Shown piece by piece: positions 8,281 through 17,842 of a stretch of 64,000 nt of DNA. Location of the stretch: NCBI GenBank assembly GCA_016874035.1, contig VGVM01000006.1, forward strand, positions 1 to 64,000. The letters are read 5' to 3'. Source of the stretch: Gemmatimonadota bacterium (GTDB taxonomy: Bacteria > Gemmatimonadota > Gemmatimonadetes > Gemmatimonadales > Gemmatimonadaceae). How positions within the stretch are numbered: the stretch's first letter is position 1; every line of letters begins with the position of its first letter. The position numbers and the translations under genes are program-made. The notes below the pieces were generated by a model. It was given only the letters and a program-made list of their open reading frames with translations. It was not told where the DNA came from and ran no database searches.

Positions 8281-9533
8281 CCCGCCGACTCGAGCTCGAC
8301 CTCGCGTGGCGCTACCTGCGCAGCCGGCGCGGGTCGCGGCTCTTGTCGTTCATCACGGTCATTGCCATGGCCGGCGTGATCGTCGGAGTGAGCGCGCTCG
8401 TGGTGATCATGGGCGTGATGAACGGCCTGCAGACCGACTTGCGCGAGAAGATCCTCGTGGCAAGCCCGGATTTGCGCGTGCTCAACTTTGGCGAGGAACT
8501 CATCATCCGCGACTGGGAACAGCTGCTCGCGCGCGTCCGGAACATGGACGGTGTCGTGAGCGCGTCCCCATTTGTCATGACCGAGGCCGTGGGGCAGGTG
8601 GTAGACCGACGGTTCTCGAGCGGCATGGCCGTGGTCGGCCTCCCGAGACCCGACTCGGCGCACGTGCCGGTCACGGAGATCCGGAGCAAGGCGACCGCCG
8701 GCGATTTCACGTTCGCGACCGCCGACGGCCAGCGCCGCGGCATCGTGCTCGGCCATTCGCTCGCGGCGCGCTTCAATGCCGGCGTGGGCGCGCCGTTCCG
8801 GCTGTACACCGTTGATGGCGCCCAGATCTCGCCCGTCACCGGGGGCATCGTCCCCCGCGTCGTGGATTTCGAGGTCACCGGCATCTTTGAAACCGGGATG
8901 TTCGAGTACGACGACAAGTACGCGTTCATCGACATGGAGCGCGCCCAGGACCTGCGGTCCGCGGGCAATGCCGTCACGGGGCTCGACGTCCGCACCGCCG
9001 ATCGCTGGTCGGCGCCGGCACTCGCCATGGCGATCGCGGACTCCCTCGGCTACCCATACCGGACCGTGGACTGGCAGCAGCAGAACAACGCGCTCTTCAA
9101 GGCACTCAAGCTCGAGAAGCTCGGCATGGCCGTGATCCTCGGGCTGATCTCCCTCGTCGCCGCGTTCAACATCGTGAGCACGTTGACGATGGTCGTCCGT
9201 GACAAGCAGCGCGAAATCGGCATCCTGAAGGCGATGGGACTCGGCAGCGCCGCGGTGAGGCGTGTGTTCCTGTGGCAAGGCGCCGTGATCGGCTGCGTTG
9301 GCACCCTAATCGGGTTGGCCTTGGGGCTCGGTACCGGCGTTGTGCTCGACCGGTACCGCCTGATCACGCTTGACCCTCAGGTGTACTTCATCGACCACTT
9401 GCCGGTGCTCACGGACCCGCTCGAGGTGGTCGCGATCGCGCTGCTCAGCGTGGCCGTCGCGACGGCGGCAACCATGTTCCCGGCGCGGCAGGCGGCCGGC
9501 CTCTACCCGGTCGAGGCCATTCGCAGCGAATGA
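8277..9533 (+). CDS. lolC: Lipoprotein-releasing ABC transporter permease (LolC/LolE type)
   Basis: This inner-membrane subunit extracts lipoproteins for transfer to the outer membrane. The 418-residue protein has one N-terminal membrane helix (about residues 20-50), a large periplasmic domain of MacB type (about 50-265), and three C-terminal helices forming an FtsX domain (about 280-410, containing KQREIGILKAMG). Only one permease gene is present, so it may act as a homodimer (LolF-like) rather than a LolC-LolE pair. It overlaps lysS upstream and lolD downstream by four bases each. Confidence 0.9.
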   Translation: MTRRLELDLAWRYLRSRRGSRLLSFITVIAMAGVIVGVSALVVIMGVMNGLQTDLREKILVASPDLRVLNFGEELIIRDWEQLLARVRNMDGVVSASPFVMTEAVGQVVDRRFSSGMAVVGLPRPDSAHVPVTEIRSKATAGDFTFATADGQRRGIVLGHSLAARFNAGVGAPFRLYTVDGAQISPVTGGIVPRVVDFEVTGIFETGMFEYDDKYAFIDMERAQDLRSAGNAVTGLDVRTADRWSAPALAMAIADSLGYPYRTVDWQQQNNALFKALKLEKLGMAVILGLISLVAAFNIVSTLTMVVRDKQREIGILKAMGLGSAAVRRVFLWQGAVIGCVGTLIGLALGLGTGVVLDRYRLITLDPQVYFIDHLPVLTDPLEVVAIALLSVAVATAATMFPARQAAGLYPVEAIRSE

Positions 9534-10321
9534 CCGTGCTCCCGGCGCCGACCGTGACCGAGATGCCGACCGCCGATCCGGGCCAACGGCTTCCGAGCCG
9601 CGATGCGATGCTCGTCGCGCGCGGCGTCTGCAAGCGATTCCTGGGCGGCGACGGAAACGCGCTCGAGGTGCTGCGCGGAGTTGACCTGACGGTTGGCGCC
9701 GGCGAGATCGTCGCCGTCGTGGGCGCGAGCGGCTCGGGGAAGAGCACGCTGCTCCACTTGCTGGGCGCACTTGAAGGGGCCGATGCCGGCGCCGTCGAGA
9801 TTGCCGGAGAGAGCGTGGCGGCGGCGCGCACGGCGGGGCAGCTGGACGAGCTCCGAAACCGGCGCATCGGTTTCGTGTTCCAGTTCCACCACTTGCTCAA
9901 GGAGTTCTCGGCGGTTGAGAATGTAGCCATGCCCCTGCGCATCGGCGGCTTGAGCCGCACGGAGGCAATGGCCCGCGCCACGCGACTCCTCGAGCGAGTC
10001 GGACTGGGCGCGCGCATCAGTCACCGCCCTGCGGAGTTGTCCGGTGGGGAACAACAACGCGTGGCGGTCGCCCGCGCGATCGTGCATCGGCCCGCCCTGT
10101 TGTTGGCCGATGAACCGACAGGCAACCTGGACCACCACACGGCCGAGGATATTCACGACTTGATCGTCTCGGTCATTCGCGAATCGTCGGTGGCGGCGGT
10201 CCTTGTCACGCACAATGCCGCGCTTGCGGCGCGTGCGGATCGCGTGCTCACACTGGTCGACGGCCGGCTGGTCGAGCCGGGGGCCGGGGCGTCGCCCGCG
10301 GGCATGGGAGCGCTCGCATGA
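9530..10321 (+). CDS. lolD: Lipoprotein-releasing ABC transporter ATP-binding protein
   Basis: This ATPase powers the LolCDE lipoprotein-release complex. The 263-residue protein has a Walker A GASGSGKS near residue 65, a LolD-like Q-loop region ([17 protein letters not shown]), the signature LSGGEQQR and the Walker [12 protein letters not shown]. About 25 residues precede the ABC domain; the ATG at 9530 overlaps the lolC stop (ATGA), but an internal start is possible. Its own stop overlaps mcsA. Confidence 0.93.
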   Translation: MTVLPAPTVTEMPTADPGQRLPSRDAMLVARGVCKRFLGGDGNALEVLRGVDLTVGAGEIVAVVGASGSGKSTLLHLLGALEGADAGAVEIAGESVAAARTAGQLDELRNRRIGFVFQFHHLLKEFSAVENVAMPLRIGGLSRTEAMARATRLLERVGLGARISHRPAELSGGEQQRVAVARAIVHRPALLLADEPTGNLDHHTAEDIHDLIVSVIRESSVAAVLVTHNAALAARADRVLTLVDGRLVEPGAGASPAGMGALA

Positions 10322-10803
10322 TTTGCAGCCAGTGCCAGGAGCGCGACGCGGTCGTCCACCTCACCCAGATCGTGGACAACTCGGTCACCCAGGTCCACCT
10401 CTGCGAGAAGTGCGCCGCCGAGCGCGGCATCGAAACGAACGTCGCGCTGCCGAAGCATCCGCTGGGCGACTTCCTGCAGGCGGTGCAACAGCAGGCGACC
10501 CAGATGCCGGGCGATGCCGCCCGCTGTTCCTACTGCGGGACGTCGTTACGCGACTTCCGCACCTCGGGCCGGCTTGGCTGCGCGCGCTGCTACGGCGCCT
10601 TCGAACAAAGCCTCAAGGACCTGCTCCGGAGGGTGCACGGTAACGCCGTGCACGTGGGCCGCAGCTACGCGGGCGCGGACGAGCCCGCCCTGGAGCGCGA
10701 CGCCACGCTGGCGGCGCTCAAGTTGCAGCTGGATTCCGCGGTCCGTGGTGAGGAGTTTGAACTCGCGGCGTCGCTCCGCGACCAGATCCGGGCCCTGGAG
10801 TAG
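10318..10803 (+). CDS. mcsA: McsA-like zinc-finger/UVR-domain protein
   Basis: McsA activates the arginine kinase McsB and helps deliver proteins to ClpC. The 161-residue protein has two pairs of CxxC motifs at each end of two zinc-binding units (C3/C6 with C29/C32, and C70/C73 with C88/C91), followed by a C-terminal UVR motif (about 125-160). This matches McsA of Bacillota in length and order. The ATG overlaps the lolD stop, and mcsB follows five bases after its own stop. The adjacent mcsB and clpC support the assignment. Confidence 0.88.
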   Translation: MICSQCQERDAVVHLTQIVDNSVTQVHLCEKCAAERGIETNVALPKHPLGDFLQAVQQQATQMPGDAARCSYCGTSLRDFRTSGRLGCARCYGAFEQSLKDLLRRVHGNAVHVGRSYAGADEPALERDATLAALKLQLDSAVRGEEFELAASLRDQIRALE

Positions 10804-10808
10804 CGCCG

Positions 10809-11894
10809 ATGCCACTCGACCTTTCACTCCTGCCGGACGGCGGCGTCCCGTGGCTCGCGGCGAGCGGCGAGCACGCGGACATCGTGCTCTCCTCGCGTGT
10901 GCGCCTCGCGCGCAACCTGGCGGGATTCAACTTCTCCGCCCGCGAACGCGACGGCGAGCGGCTCCGGATCCTCGCGCAGGTGCGGGACGCGCTGCCACGG
11001 ATCCCTTCGCTCGCCCGCGGCATGGTGCTGCGGATGGACGAGTTGACCCCGCTCGACCGAGCCGTGCTGCGCGAACGGCACTTGGTCAGCCGCGAGCTCG
11101 TCGGGGGTGACGCCGGGGCGGAGCTGCGGCCCGCTTCGGCAATTGTGGTATCCGACACCGCCGGCGTGATGGTCAATGAGGAGGATCATCTCCGGCTCCA
11201 GGTGTTCCGGTCGGGGTTCGACATGGCCTCGGCACTGGCCACGGCCGTGCTCGTGGACCGTGAGATCGGCAGCCAGCTCCCGCTGGCGTTCCACCGGGAG
11301 TTCGGCTTCCTGACGTCCTGTCCGACGAACACCGGAACCGGGCTGCGCGCCTCGGTCCTGGTCCACCTTCCGGCACTCGTCCTGACGCAGGAGATCGGCA
11401 AGGTCTTGCAGGGGCTCCAGCAGATGGGCCTGACACACCGCGGCCTCTACGGCGAGGGGAGCGAGGTCGTCGGGAGCTTCTTCCAGGTCTCGAACCAGAC
11501 CACCCTCGGCCGCGCTGAGGAGGAACTGACCGAACACCTCGCGCGTGTCATTCGCCGGCTGGTGGACCAGGAAGTCGCGGCGCGAAAGGTCCTGGTTCGC
11601 GACGCGGGCTATATTATCGAGGACAAGCTGTGGCGGGCCTACGGTACGCTGCGGTACGCGCGGAGCCTGACGTCGGACGAAGCGATGAACCTGCTCAGCG
11701 GCGTGCGGCTCGCGGTCAGCTTGAAGCTCCTTGGCGGCCTGAGCGTTTACACCCTCAACAAGCTCCTGGTGTTCGGACAGTCGGCGCACCTGGCGCACCA
11801 GGCCGGGCGAACGCTGTCGGACAGTGAAGCGGCGATCGCGCGGGCGCGGTTTGTCCGCACGGTGCTGGCGAACGACGCGAAGGCCGAGGGGTAG
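10809..11894 (+). CDS. mcsB: Protein arginine kinase McsB
   Basis: McsB phosphorylates arginine residues, marking proteins for the ClpC-ClpP protease. The 361-residue product belongs to the phosphagen (guanido) kinase family: SSRVRLARNLAGFNF near residue 30, LTSCPTNTGTGLRASVLVHLP near residue 165-185 with the reactive cysteine, and NQTTLGRAEEE near residue 230. Length equals that of the Bacillus enzyme. The gene lies between mcsA and clpC. No CtsR repressor gene is present, unlike the Bacillus operon. Confidence 0.92.
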   Translation: MPLDLSLLPDGGVPWLAASGEHADIVLSSRVRLARNLAGFNFSARERDGERLRILAQVRDALPRIPSLARGMVLRMDELTPLDRAVLRERHLVSRELVGGDAGAELRPASAIVVSDTAGVMVNEEDHLRLQVFRSGFDMASALATAVLVDREIGSQLPLAFHREFGFLTSCPTNTGTGLRASVLVHLPALVLTQEIGKVLQGLQQMGLTHRGLYGEGSEVVGSFFQVSNQTTLGRAEEELTEHLARVIRRLVDQEVAARKVLVRDAGYIIEDKLWRAYGTLRYARSLTSDEAMNLLSGVRLAVSLKLLGGLSVYTLNKLLVFGQSAHLAHQAGRTLSDSEAAIARARFVRTVLANDAKAEG

Positions 11895-11941
11895 CACCTG
11901 AAGCTGAGCGCCTCACAGGAAGCCGGATCGGCGAGGAAGGC

Positions 11942-14455
11942 ATGAACGGGTACAACTTCACGGAACGGGTGCGCAAGGTTCTCGCGATGGCGCGCGAGGA
12001 AGCCGTGCGCCTGCACCACGAGTACGTCGGCACCGAGCACATCCTGCTCGGGTTGATTCGTGAAGGGGAGGGCGTCGCCGCCGCCGTCCTGCAGAACCTC
12101 AGCGTGGACCTCGAGGAGGTGCAGCAGAAGATCGAGGACACGGTCAAGCGCGGGAAAGCGGCGCAGACGACCGGACCGGACCTGCCGTACACGTCGCGCG
12201 CGAAGAAGGTGCTCGAGTACGCCATGGGCGAGGCGCGCGAGCTCAACCACAGTTATGTCGGCACCGAGCACCTGCTGCTCGGGCTGCTGCGCGAGGAAAA
12301 AGGGATTGCGGCCCAGGTGCTGGGCGACACGGGCGTGAACCTCGACGGTGCGCGGGCGGAAACGCTGCGCCTCCTGGGCACGGATGTCGGCGCCGCGGGT
12401 GGGCAGAGTCCCGGCCAGCAGGCGCCGGGCCAGTCCAGCGCCGCCGGACAGCAGGCGCCGGGCAAGGGCGGCGAGAAGAAGTCGAAGACCCCCGCACTTG
12501 ACCATTTCTGCCGCGACCTCACGCAGCTCGCGTCCGAGGGCCAGCTGGATCCGACGATCGGCCGTGCGAAGGAGATCCAGCGGGTCATGGAGGTGCTCAC
12601 GCGCCGGAAGAAGAACAATCCGGTGCTGATCGGCGAACCTGGCGTCGGCAAGACGGCAATCGTGGAAGGCCTCGCGCAACTGATCTCGACCGGTGAATGC
12701 CCGGACTCGCTCCGCGACAACCGCGTCCTCTCGCTCGACATGGCGGCGGTGATCGCCGGCACGAAGTATCGCGGGCAGTTCGAGGAGCGCCTGAAGGCCG
12801 TCATGAACGAGATCGCGCAGCACAAGAACGTGGTGCTGTTCATTGACGAGTTGCACACGCTCGTCGGCGCGGGCGCGGCCGAAGGCGCCATTGACGCCAG
12901 CAACATGCTCAAGCCGGCGCTGGCCCGCGGCGAGTTGCAGTGCGTGGGCGCCTCGACCCTCAACGACTATCGCAAGTACATCGAGAAGGACGGCGCACTT
13001 GAGCGGCGGTTCCAGACGGTCGTAGTGGAGCCGCCGTCGATCGACGAGACGGTCCAGATCCTCAAGGGCCTGCGCAAGCGCTACGAGGACCACCACCGCG
13101 TGACGATCCCCGACGAGACACTGGGGATCGCCGCCAAGCTCGCCGACCGGTACATCACGGACCGCTTCCTCCCGGACAAGGCGATCGACGTGATCGACGA
13201 GGCGGGGGCCCGTGCGCGACTCGCCGCCCAAGCGCCGCCGCCGGAAGTCGCGGAGCTCAAGGGCAAGCTCGACGCGGTGAATATTGAGAAGGACGCGGCC
13301 GTGCGCGACCAGAATTTCGAACGCGCAGCGGCCCTCCGGGACAGCGAACGGGAGCTGCAGGGCGACATCCGCGCGCGCCAGGAAGAATGGGAGAAGCGGC
13401 GGCAGTCCATTCGCCCCGTGCTGGGGGAGGAGGAGATCGCGTTCATCGTCAGCCGCTGGACCGGGATTCCCGTGACGCGGCTGCAGGAGGCCGAGACCGC
13501 CCGGCTGCTGCGCATGGAAGACGAGTTGCACCAATCGGTCGTGGCCCAGGACGAGGCGATCCGCGCGATCGCGCGCTCCATCCGCCGCAGTCGCGCCGGG
13601 CTGAAGGATCCGAAGCGTCCCATCGGCTCGTTCATCTTCTGCGGACCGACGGGCGTGGGGAAGACCGAGCTCGCGCGCGCGCTCGCCAAGTTCCTCTTCG
13701 CCGACGCGCAGGCGCTCATCCGCGTGGACATGAGCGAGTACATGGAGAAGTTCTCCGTGTCCCGCCTGATCGGCGCACCGCCAGGCTACGTCGGCTACGA
13801 GGACTCCGGCGCGCTGACGAAGGCCGTGCGCCGCAAGCCATACAGCGTCGTCCTGCTCGACGAAATCGAGAAGGCCCACCCTGACGTGTTCAACATCCTG
13901 CTCCAGGTGCTTGATGAGGGGCACCTGACGGACAACTACGGGCGCATGATCGATTTCAAGAACACCGTGGTGATCATGACGTCGAACGTGGGCGCCAAGG
14001 ACATCATGAAGACGAAGGCGCTCGGTTTCGGCACACCAGACGCCGCCGGGTCGTTCGCGCGCATGTCGGACAAGATCCGCGACGAGCTGCAGCACGTCTT
14101 CAATCCCGAGTTCCTGAATCGTCTCGACGACACGATCATCTTCCACCCCCTCGAGCGAGAGCACATCGCACAGATCGTCACGATCCTGCTGCGCGACGTC
14201 TCGCGTCGGCTGGGCGAGGAAGAGCTGTCGGTCCGCATGACCGACGCGGCGATCGACTTCCTGGTGAAGCACGGGTTCGACCCGAGCTACGGCGCGCGGC
14301 CCCTCAAGCGCGCCATCCAGCGTCACATCGAGGACCCCCTCTCCGAGAAGATCCTGCTGGCGGAGTTCGCGCGCGGCGATGAGATCGAGGTGGACGTGGG
14401 CCCCAGCGGCGACAAGCTGGAGTTCCGCGCGATGGCGGCATCTCCGAAGGCGTGA
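11942..14455 (+). CDS. clpC: ATP-dependent Clp protease ATPase subunit ClpC
   Basis: ClpC is a Hsp100 unfoldase that feeds substrates to ClpP. The 837-residue protein has two Clp N-terminal repeats (1-146), a Gly/Gln/Ala-rich linker (about 155-180), AAA domain 1 with Walker A GEPGVGKT at 231-238, an inserted UVR motif (about 445-480) in the middle domain, and AAA domain 2 with Walker A GPTGVGKT at 568-575. The middle domain with UVR is the mark of ClpC rather than ClpA or ClpB. A 47-base gap separates it from mcsB, with GAGGAAGG before the ATG as a ribosome-binding site. A hairpin follows. Confidence 0.96.
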   Translation: MNGYNFTERVRKVLAMAREEAVRLHHEYVGTEHILLGLIREGEGVAAAVLQNLSVDLEEVQQKIEDTVKRGKAAQTTGPDLPYTSRAKKVLEYAMGEARELNHSYVGTEHLLLGLLREEKGIAAQVLGDTGVNLDGARAETLRLLGTDVGAAGGQSPGQQAPGQSSAAGQQAPGKGGEKKSKTPALDHFCRDLTQLASEGQLDPTIGRAKEIQRVMEVLTRRKKNNPVLIGEPGVGKTAIVEGLAQLISTGECPDSLRDNRVLSLDMAAVIAGTKYRGQFEERLKAVMNEIAQHKNVVLFIDELHTLVGAGAAEGAIDASNMLKPALARGELQCVGASTLNDYRKYIEKDGALERRFQTVVVEPPSIDETVQILKGLRKRYEDHHRVTIPDETLGIAAKLADRYITDRFLPDKAIDVIDEAGARARLAAQAPPPEVAELKGKLDAVNIEKDAAVRDQNFERAAALRDSERELQGDIRARQEEWEKRRQSIRPVLGEEEIAFIVSRWTGIPVTRLQEAETARLLRMEDELHQSVVAQDEAIRAIARSIRRSRAGLKDPKRPIGSFIFCGPTGVGKTELARALAKFLFADAQALIRVDMSEYMEKFSVSRLIGAPPGYVGYEDSGALTKAVRRKPYSVVLLDEIEKAHPDVFNILLQVLDEGHLTDNYGRMIDFKNTVVIMTSNVGAKDIMKTKALGFGTPDAAGSFARMSDKIRDELQHVFNPEFLNRLDDTIIFHPLEREHIAQIVTILLRDVSRRLGEEELSVRMTDAAIDFLVKHGFDPSYGARPLKRAIQRHIEDPLSEKILLAEFARGDEIEVDVGPSGDKLEFRAMAASPKA

Positions 14456-14506
14456 CGGCGGCCCCTATTCCGGGGTAGCGAAGGCGACGGGCAAAACGCT
14501 GGAACT

Positions 14507-14544
14507 GACGGGGCTGGAAGGGGTTAGACCACTTCGGCCCCGTC
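14507..14544 (+). terminator. Hairpin after clpC, probable terminator
   Basis: A 9-bp outer stem (14507-14515 with 14536-14544, one wobble) plus a 4-bp inner stem (14517-14520 with 14532-14535) forms a strong hairpin followed by TTCCATT. The T tail is weak. It would end the prfB-clpC transcript just before the bamA promoter. Confidence 0.55.
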
Positions 14545-14550
14545 TTCCAT

Positions 14551-14556
14551 TATACT
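14551..14556 (+). promoter_or_regulatory. -10 element of bamA, leaderless start likely
   Basis: TATACT lies 8 bases before the bamA ATG (14565), in an AT-rich patch that stands out from the GC-rich surroundings. A start seven bases downstream would fall at about 14563, leaving a leader of only one or two bases. No good -35 box is seen; TTAGAC at 14524-14529 is 21 bases away. Confidence 0.5.
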
Positions 14557-14564
14557 TAAAAGCT

Positions 14565-16991
14565 ATGCGCGAATTCCGGCGATTCGCCGCCCTCATGACC
14601 GCCATCTCGGTCCCGGCCCTGGCCTCCGGCCAGGACTCGGGCGGGCGCTGCGTGACGCCCGACTCGATCCGGGTCGTCGGCAACCGTCGGATTGATGCGG
14701 CGACCGTGATCACGGACGCAGGGTTGGCGCCGGGCGTGGCGACGAATTTCACCACGGTCCAGCGCGCGATCCGCAACCTGTTCGAGACCGGCCAGTTTAA
14801 CGACGTCCGCGTGGACTGCGAGCTGGTCGATGTCCCGGCCGGACGCACCGTGTATGCGATCCACGTGCAAGAGCGCGCGATCCTTGAGAACGTGGACGTG
14901 GCCGGCCCGAAGGCGGTCTCGGCCTCGACGGTGCGTGATCGAGTGGACCTGCTCATCGGGCGTCCGGTCGATCCGGCCCTCGTGGCCCGGAACGTCGCGA
15001 GCATTGACTCGCTGTATCGCAGCCGCGGCTACTGGGGGGTGCGTGTGGTGCCCGAGTCCACGGTCGCTGCGGACGAGCGGCTCAGCATCGTGTACAAGGT
15101 TGACGAAGGGCGGAAGCTCGCGGTGTCGGGCATCCGCGTCTCCGGAAATGCCGCCGTCCCGGCGAAGGACGCGATCGCGGCGCTCAAGACGCGGCCCGAA
15201 GGATTCTTCTGGTTTCGCAAGGGCGACTTCGATTCCGAGAAGTACGCCCAGGACCTTGGCGAGCGACTGCCGAAGCTCTACGCCGATCGCGGCTTCATTG
15301 ACTTCGAGGTCCAGCAGGATACGCTGATCGTGGACCGTGAGCGCGGCAAGGGCTTGATCGAGCTCAAGTTCAACGAAGGAAAGCAGTACAAGGTCAACGC
15401 CTTCGAGGTCACCGGCAACCGCCGCTACTCGTCGGCCGACATGGCGCGGTTCTACCCGTTTGCGGACAGTGGCGTCTCGCTTGCGCGACGGGTCACGTCC
15501 GCCATGCGCCGCCGGCCGATCCAGACGGGCGTCTTCAACCAGTCCACGTGGGACGACGCCACGGAGAAGATCCGGAACGCGCTGGCGAACGACGGGTTCA
15601 TCTATTCGCAGGTGCGCCCGATCGTGGATCGACAGGTCGGACCGGACTCCACGCCCGTGGTGAACCTCCGCTGGGATATCACGGAAGGGCAGCCGGCGAT
15701 CATCAATCGCGTCGAGATCATCGGCAACGACTACACGACGGAATCGTGCATCCGGGACCAGCTGGTGATCATCCCTGGGGACGTATTCAGCCGTGACCGA
15801 CTGGTACGCAGCTGGCAGAGCATCTCGAACCTTGGCTTCTTCGAGACTCCGATCACGCCGCCTGAGACGCGCCCGGCCAATGACCAGGGCGACGTGGACA
15901 TCGTGTTCAAGGTGGAGGAGAAGCGCACGGGGAACGTCAACTTTGGCGCCTCGATGGGGCAGGGCACCGGCCTCGGCGGCTTCATCGGGCTCGACCAGCC
16001 GAACCTGATGGGGAAGTGCAAGAAGGGGTCGCTGCAGTGGCAGTTCGGGCGGTACATCAACGACTTCCAGTTGTCGTATACGGATCCGGCGATCCGTCGA
16101 AGCCGGTTCTCCGGCACGCTCGTCGGCTACCGGTCGCAATCCCGCTACACGATCGCCGATCTCGGCCAGACGACGCGAACCGGCGGTCAAGTCCGCGTCG
16201 GGTTCCCGCTCTTCCGGTCCCGCTTCACCCGCGTGTTCACGTCCTACGGTGCGGAGAAGGTCCGCTACGGCGATTTCGGCTTTCTTGGCACCGTGACGGA
16301 AAACCAGTGCGCGGGGTGCTTCCGCTCGACGCTCGGCACCGATATCACGCGTGACACGCGCATCGGCATCCCGTTCCCGACCGATGGCGTGCTGCAGACC
16401 GTCAGTGCGCAGGTCAATGGCGGCCTGCTTGGCGGAACGGCATCCTTCCAGCGGGTGACGTCCGAGTTCCGGGCGTACACGACCCTCAAGACCTTCGGCG
16501 ACGGCCAGTCTGGCGAACGCCTGACCTTGCTCGCCGGCGTGTCGCAGAAGTCCGGCGCCGTCTTCGGCGATCCCGGGCCGTTCTTCAGTTCGCAGGCGTT
16601 TGCGCTCGGCGGTGTCCAGTACGGCGAGCCGCTGCGCGGCTACCCGGAGTTCTCGGTGACACCGAACGGGTTCAACCCGTCCACCAACACGAACAGCGCC
16701 GTCCGCGGGTCGTTCGGCAATGCGTTCTTCACCACGACGGCCGAAGTCGGCCTGCGGGTGAGTTCCCAGTTTTACCTCAATGCCTTCGTCGAAGCGGGCA
16801 ACATCTGGCTGCGACCGCGCGACTTCAATCCGTCGCGGCTTTTCCGCGGCATGGGCATTGGGGGTTCCGCAGTGACGCCATTGGGCCCGCTGGGCCTCGA
16901 CTGGGCGTACGGCTTCGATCGCGTGGACGCGAACGGGCGTCCCGCTCCGAAGTGGATGGTGCATTTCCGTCTTGGACAGTTCTTCTACTAA
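14565..16991 (+). CDS. bamA: Outer membrane protein assembly factor BamA
   Basis: BamA is the essential barrel that folds and inserts outer-membrane proteins. The 808-residue product has an N-terminal signal peptide (about 1-22, ending ...PALASGQ), a periplasmic part with about five POTRA repeats (roughly 25-430), and a C-terminal beta-barrel ending in an aromatic residue (...FRLGQFFY). The ATG at 14565 is chosen because it begins the signal peptide; a longer frame back to 14379 gives no sensible N-terminus and crosses the hairpin. The lipid A genes and skp follow closely. Confidence 0.95.
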   Translation: MREFRRFAALMTAISVPALASGQDSGGRCVTPDSIRVVGNRRIDAATVITDAGLAPGVATNFTTVQRAIRNLFETGQFNDVRVDCELVDVPAGRTVYAIHVQERAILENVDVAGPKAVSASTVRDRVDLLIGRPVDPALVARNVASIDSLYRSRGYWGVRVVPESTVAADERLSIVYKVDEGRKLAVSGIRVSGNAAVPAKDAIAALKTRPEGFFWFRKGDFDSEKYAQDLGERLPKLYADRGFIDFEVQQDTLIVDRERGKGLIELKFNEGKQYKVNAFEVTGNRRYSSADMARFYPFADSGVSLARRVTSAMRRRPIQTGVFNQSTWDDATEKIRNALANDGFIYSQVRPIVDRQVGPDSTPVVNLRWDITEGQPAIINRVEIIGNDYTTESCIRDQLVIIPGDVFSRDRLVRSWQSISNLGFFETPITPPETRPANDQGDVDIVFKVEEKRTGNVNFGASMGQGTGLGGFIGLDQPNLMGKCKKGSLQWQFGRYINDFQLSYTDPAIRRSRFSGTLVGYRSQSRYTIADLGQTTRTGGQVRVGFPLFRSRFTRVFTSYGAEKVRYGDFGFLGTVTENQCAGCFRSTLGTDITRDTRIGIPFPTDGVLQTVSAQVNGGLLGGTASFQRVTSEFRAYTTLKTFGDGQSGERLTLLAGVSQKSGAVFGDPGPFFSSQAFALGGVQYGEPLRGYPEFSVTPNGFNPSTNTNSAVRGSFGNAFFTTTAEVGLRVSSQFYLNAFVEAGNIWLRPRDFNPSRLFRGMGIGGSAVTPLGPLGLDWAYGFDRVDANGRPAPKWMVHFRLGQFFY

Positions 16992-17004
16992 TCAGGGAGT
17001 CGTT

Positions 17005-17787
17005 ATGCGTGCTTCAATCCGTGCCTCCAGCCTGCTTGCGGTGTTTGCGCCCGCGCTGCTGCCAATCGCCGCGCGCGCGCAGGCCGCGCTGCCGGCGGCC
17101 AAGATCGCGTATGTGGATACGCGGTACATCCTGAACGGTTCGCCTGCGACGCCGACCGTGCAGGCCGCCATGCAGAAGGAAGTCCAGGCCGGCGAGGCCC
17201 AGGCGAAGCGGATGAGCGATTCGCTCGACATGCTGACGACGAACTTCTCGAAGGCCCAGGCCACGATGTCGGCCGAGCGGCGCGACGCCCAGCTCAAGCT
17301 GATCAACGACCGGCAGGGCGAGTACCAAGGCCGCTACAGCGCGATCCAGCAGCAGTTGCAGGAACGGGAAGCCGAACTCATGCAGCCGATCCTCGACCAG
17401 ATCAAGCTGGCGCTCGAGGATGTCCGCACCGAGATGGGTCTCACGATGATCCTCGACATCGCGCAGGGCGGATTGCTCGTCGCGGCGGACAAGAACCTGA
17501 ACATCTCCGATCGGGTGCTGGCCAAGCTCCGCACGATGCCGGTGCCGACGGTGGCCGAGCGTCCCGCGGTTGACCCGAAGGCCGCCGGGAAGGCCGCACC
17601 ACCGCCTGCGGGGCCGACGAACGCGCCTGCGGGAATCGCGCGGCCGGGGTCCACGCCGGCGCCCGCGGCGGCCAGCACCAAGAAGGCCGACTCCGCGGCG
17701 ACGAAAAAGGCGGATTCCGCCGCGACGAAGCGCCCGGATTCCACGGGCACGAAGCGCCCGGACTCGGCCGCGACAAAGCGGCCGTAG
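17005..17787 (+). CDS. skp: Periplasmic chaperone OmpH/Skp family, with repeat tail
   Basis: Skp holds unfolded outer-membrane proteins on their way to BamA. The 260-residue product has a signal peptide (about 1-24, ending RAQA), a [12 protein letters not shown] segment after it, and a coiled-coil region (about 55-150) rich in Gln, Glu, Lys and Met, as in Skp. The last ~75 residues are an Ala/Pro-rich tail with a four-fold repeat of an eight-residue unit (see the repeat entry), which Skp of E. coli lacks. ATG at 17005 follows bamA by 13 bases with CAGGGA as ribosome-binding site. Confidence 0.88.
   Translation: MRASIRASSLLAVFAPALLPIAARAQAALPAAKIAYVDTRYILNGSPATPTVQAAMQKEVQAGEAQAKRMSDSLDMLTTNFSKAQATMSAERRDAQLKLINDRQGEYQGRYSAIQQQLQEREAELMQPILDQIKLALEDVRTEMGLTMILDIAQGGLLVAADKNLNISDRVLAKLRTMPVPTVAERPAVDPKAAGKAAPPPAGPTNAPAGIARPGSTPAPAAASTKKADSAATKKADSAATKRPDSTGTKRPDSAATKRP
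17677..17787 (+). repeat. 24-bp tandem repeats encoding the Skp tail
   Basis: Four 24-base units in tandem (17677-17700, 17701-17724, 17725-17748, 17749-17772) plus a partial fifth encode the pattern Thr-Lys-(Lys/Arg)-(Ala/Pro)-Asp-Ser-x-x. Units 1-2 carry Lys-Ala and units 3-4 Arg-Pro, so they duplicated and diverged. The repeat count may differ between strains. Confidence 0.85.
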
Positions 17788-17842
17788 CCGGCACCAGGTC
17801 GCAGGGTCCGGACCCCACCGGGACTCGCGAGGAGCATCAACC

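Noticed and set aside
11747-14326. Long open frame (859 codons) on the minus strand opposite clpC
   Set aside because: It is the mirror of a real, highly conserved gene in GC-rich DNA. Its translation is Arg/His/Leu/Val-rich with no recognisable domain, as expected of an antisense shadow.
14379-14564. Extended bamA frame starting inside clpC
   Set aside because: The added 62 residues overlap clpC and the hairpin, and they precede an otherwise standard signal peptide.
14556-16964. Open frame of 802 codons on the minus strand opposite bamA
   Set aside because: Low-complexity Arg/His/Asp-rich translation with no motif, fully inside bamA. A shadow of codon bias, not a gene.
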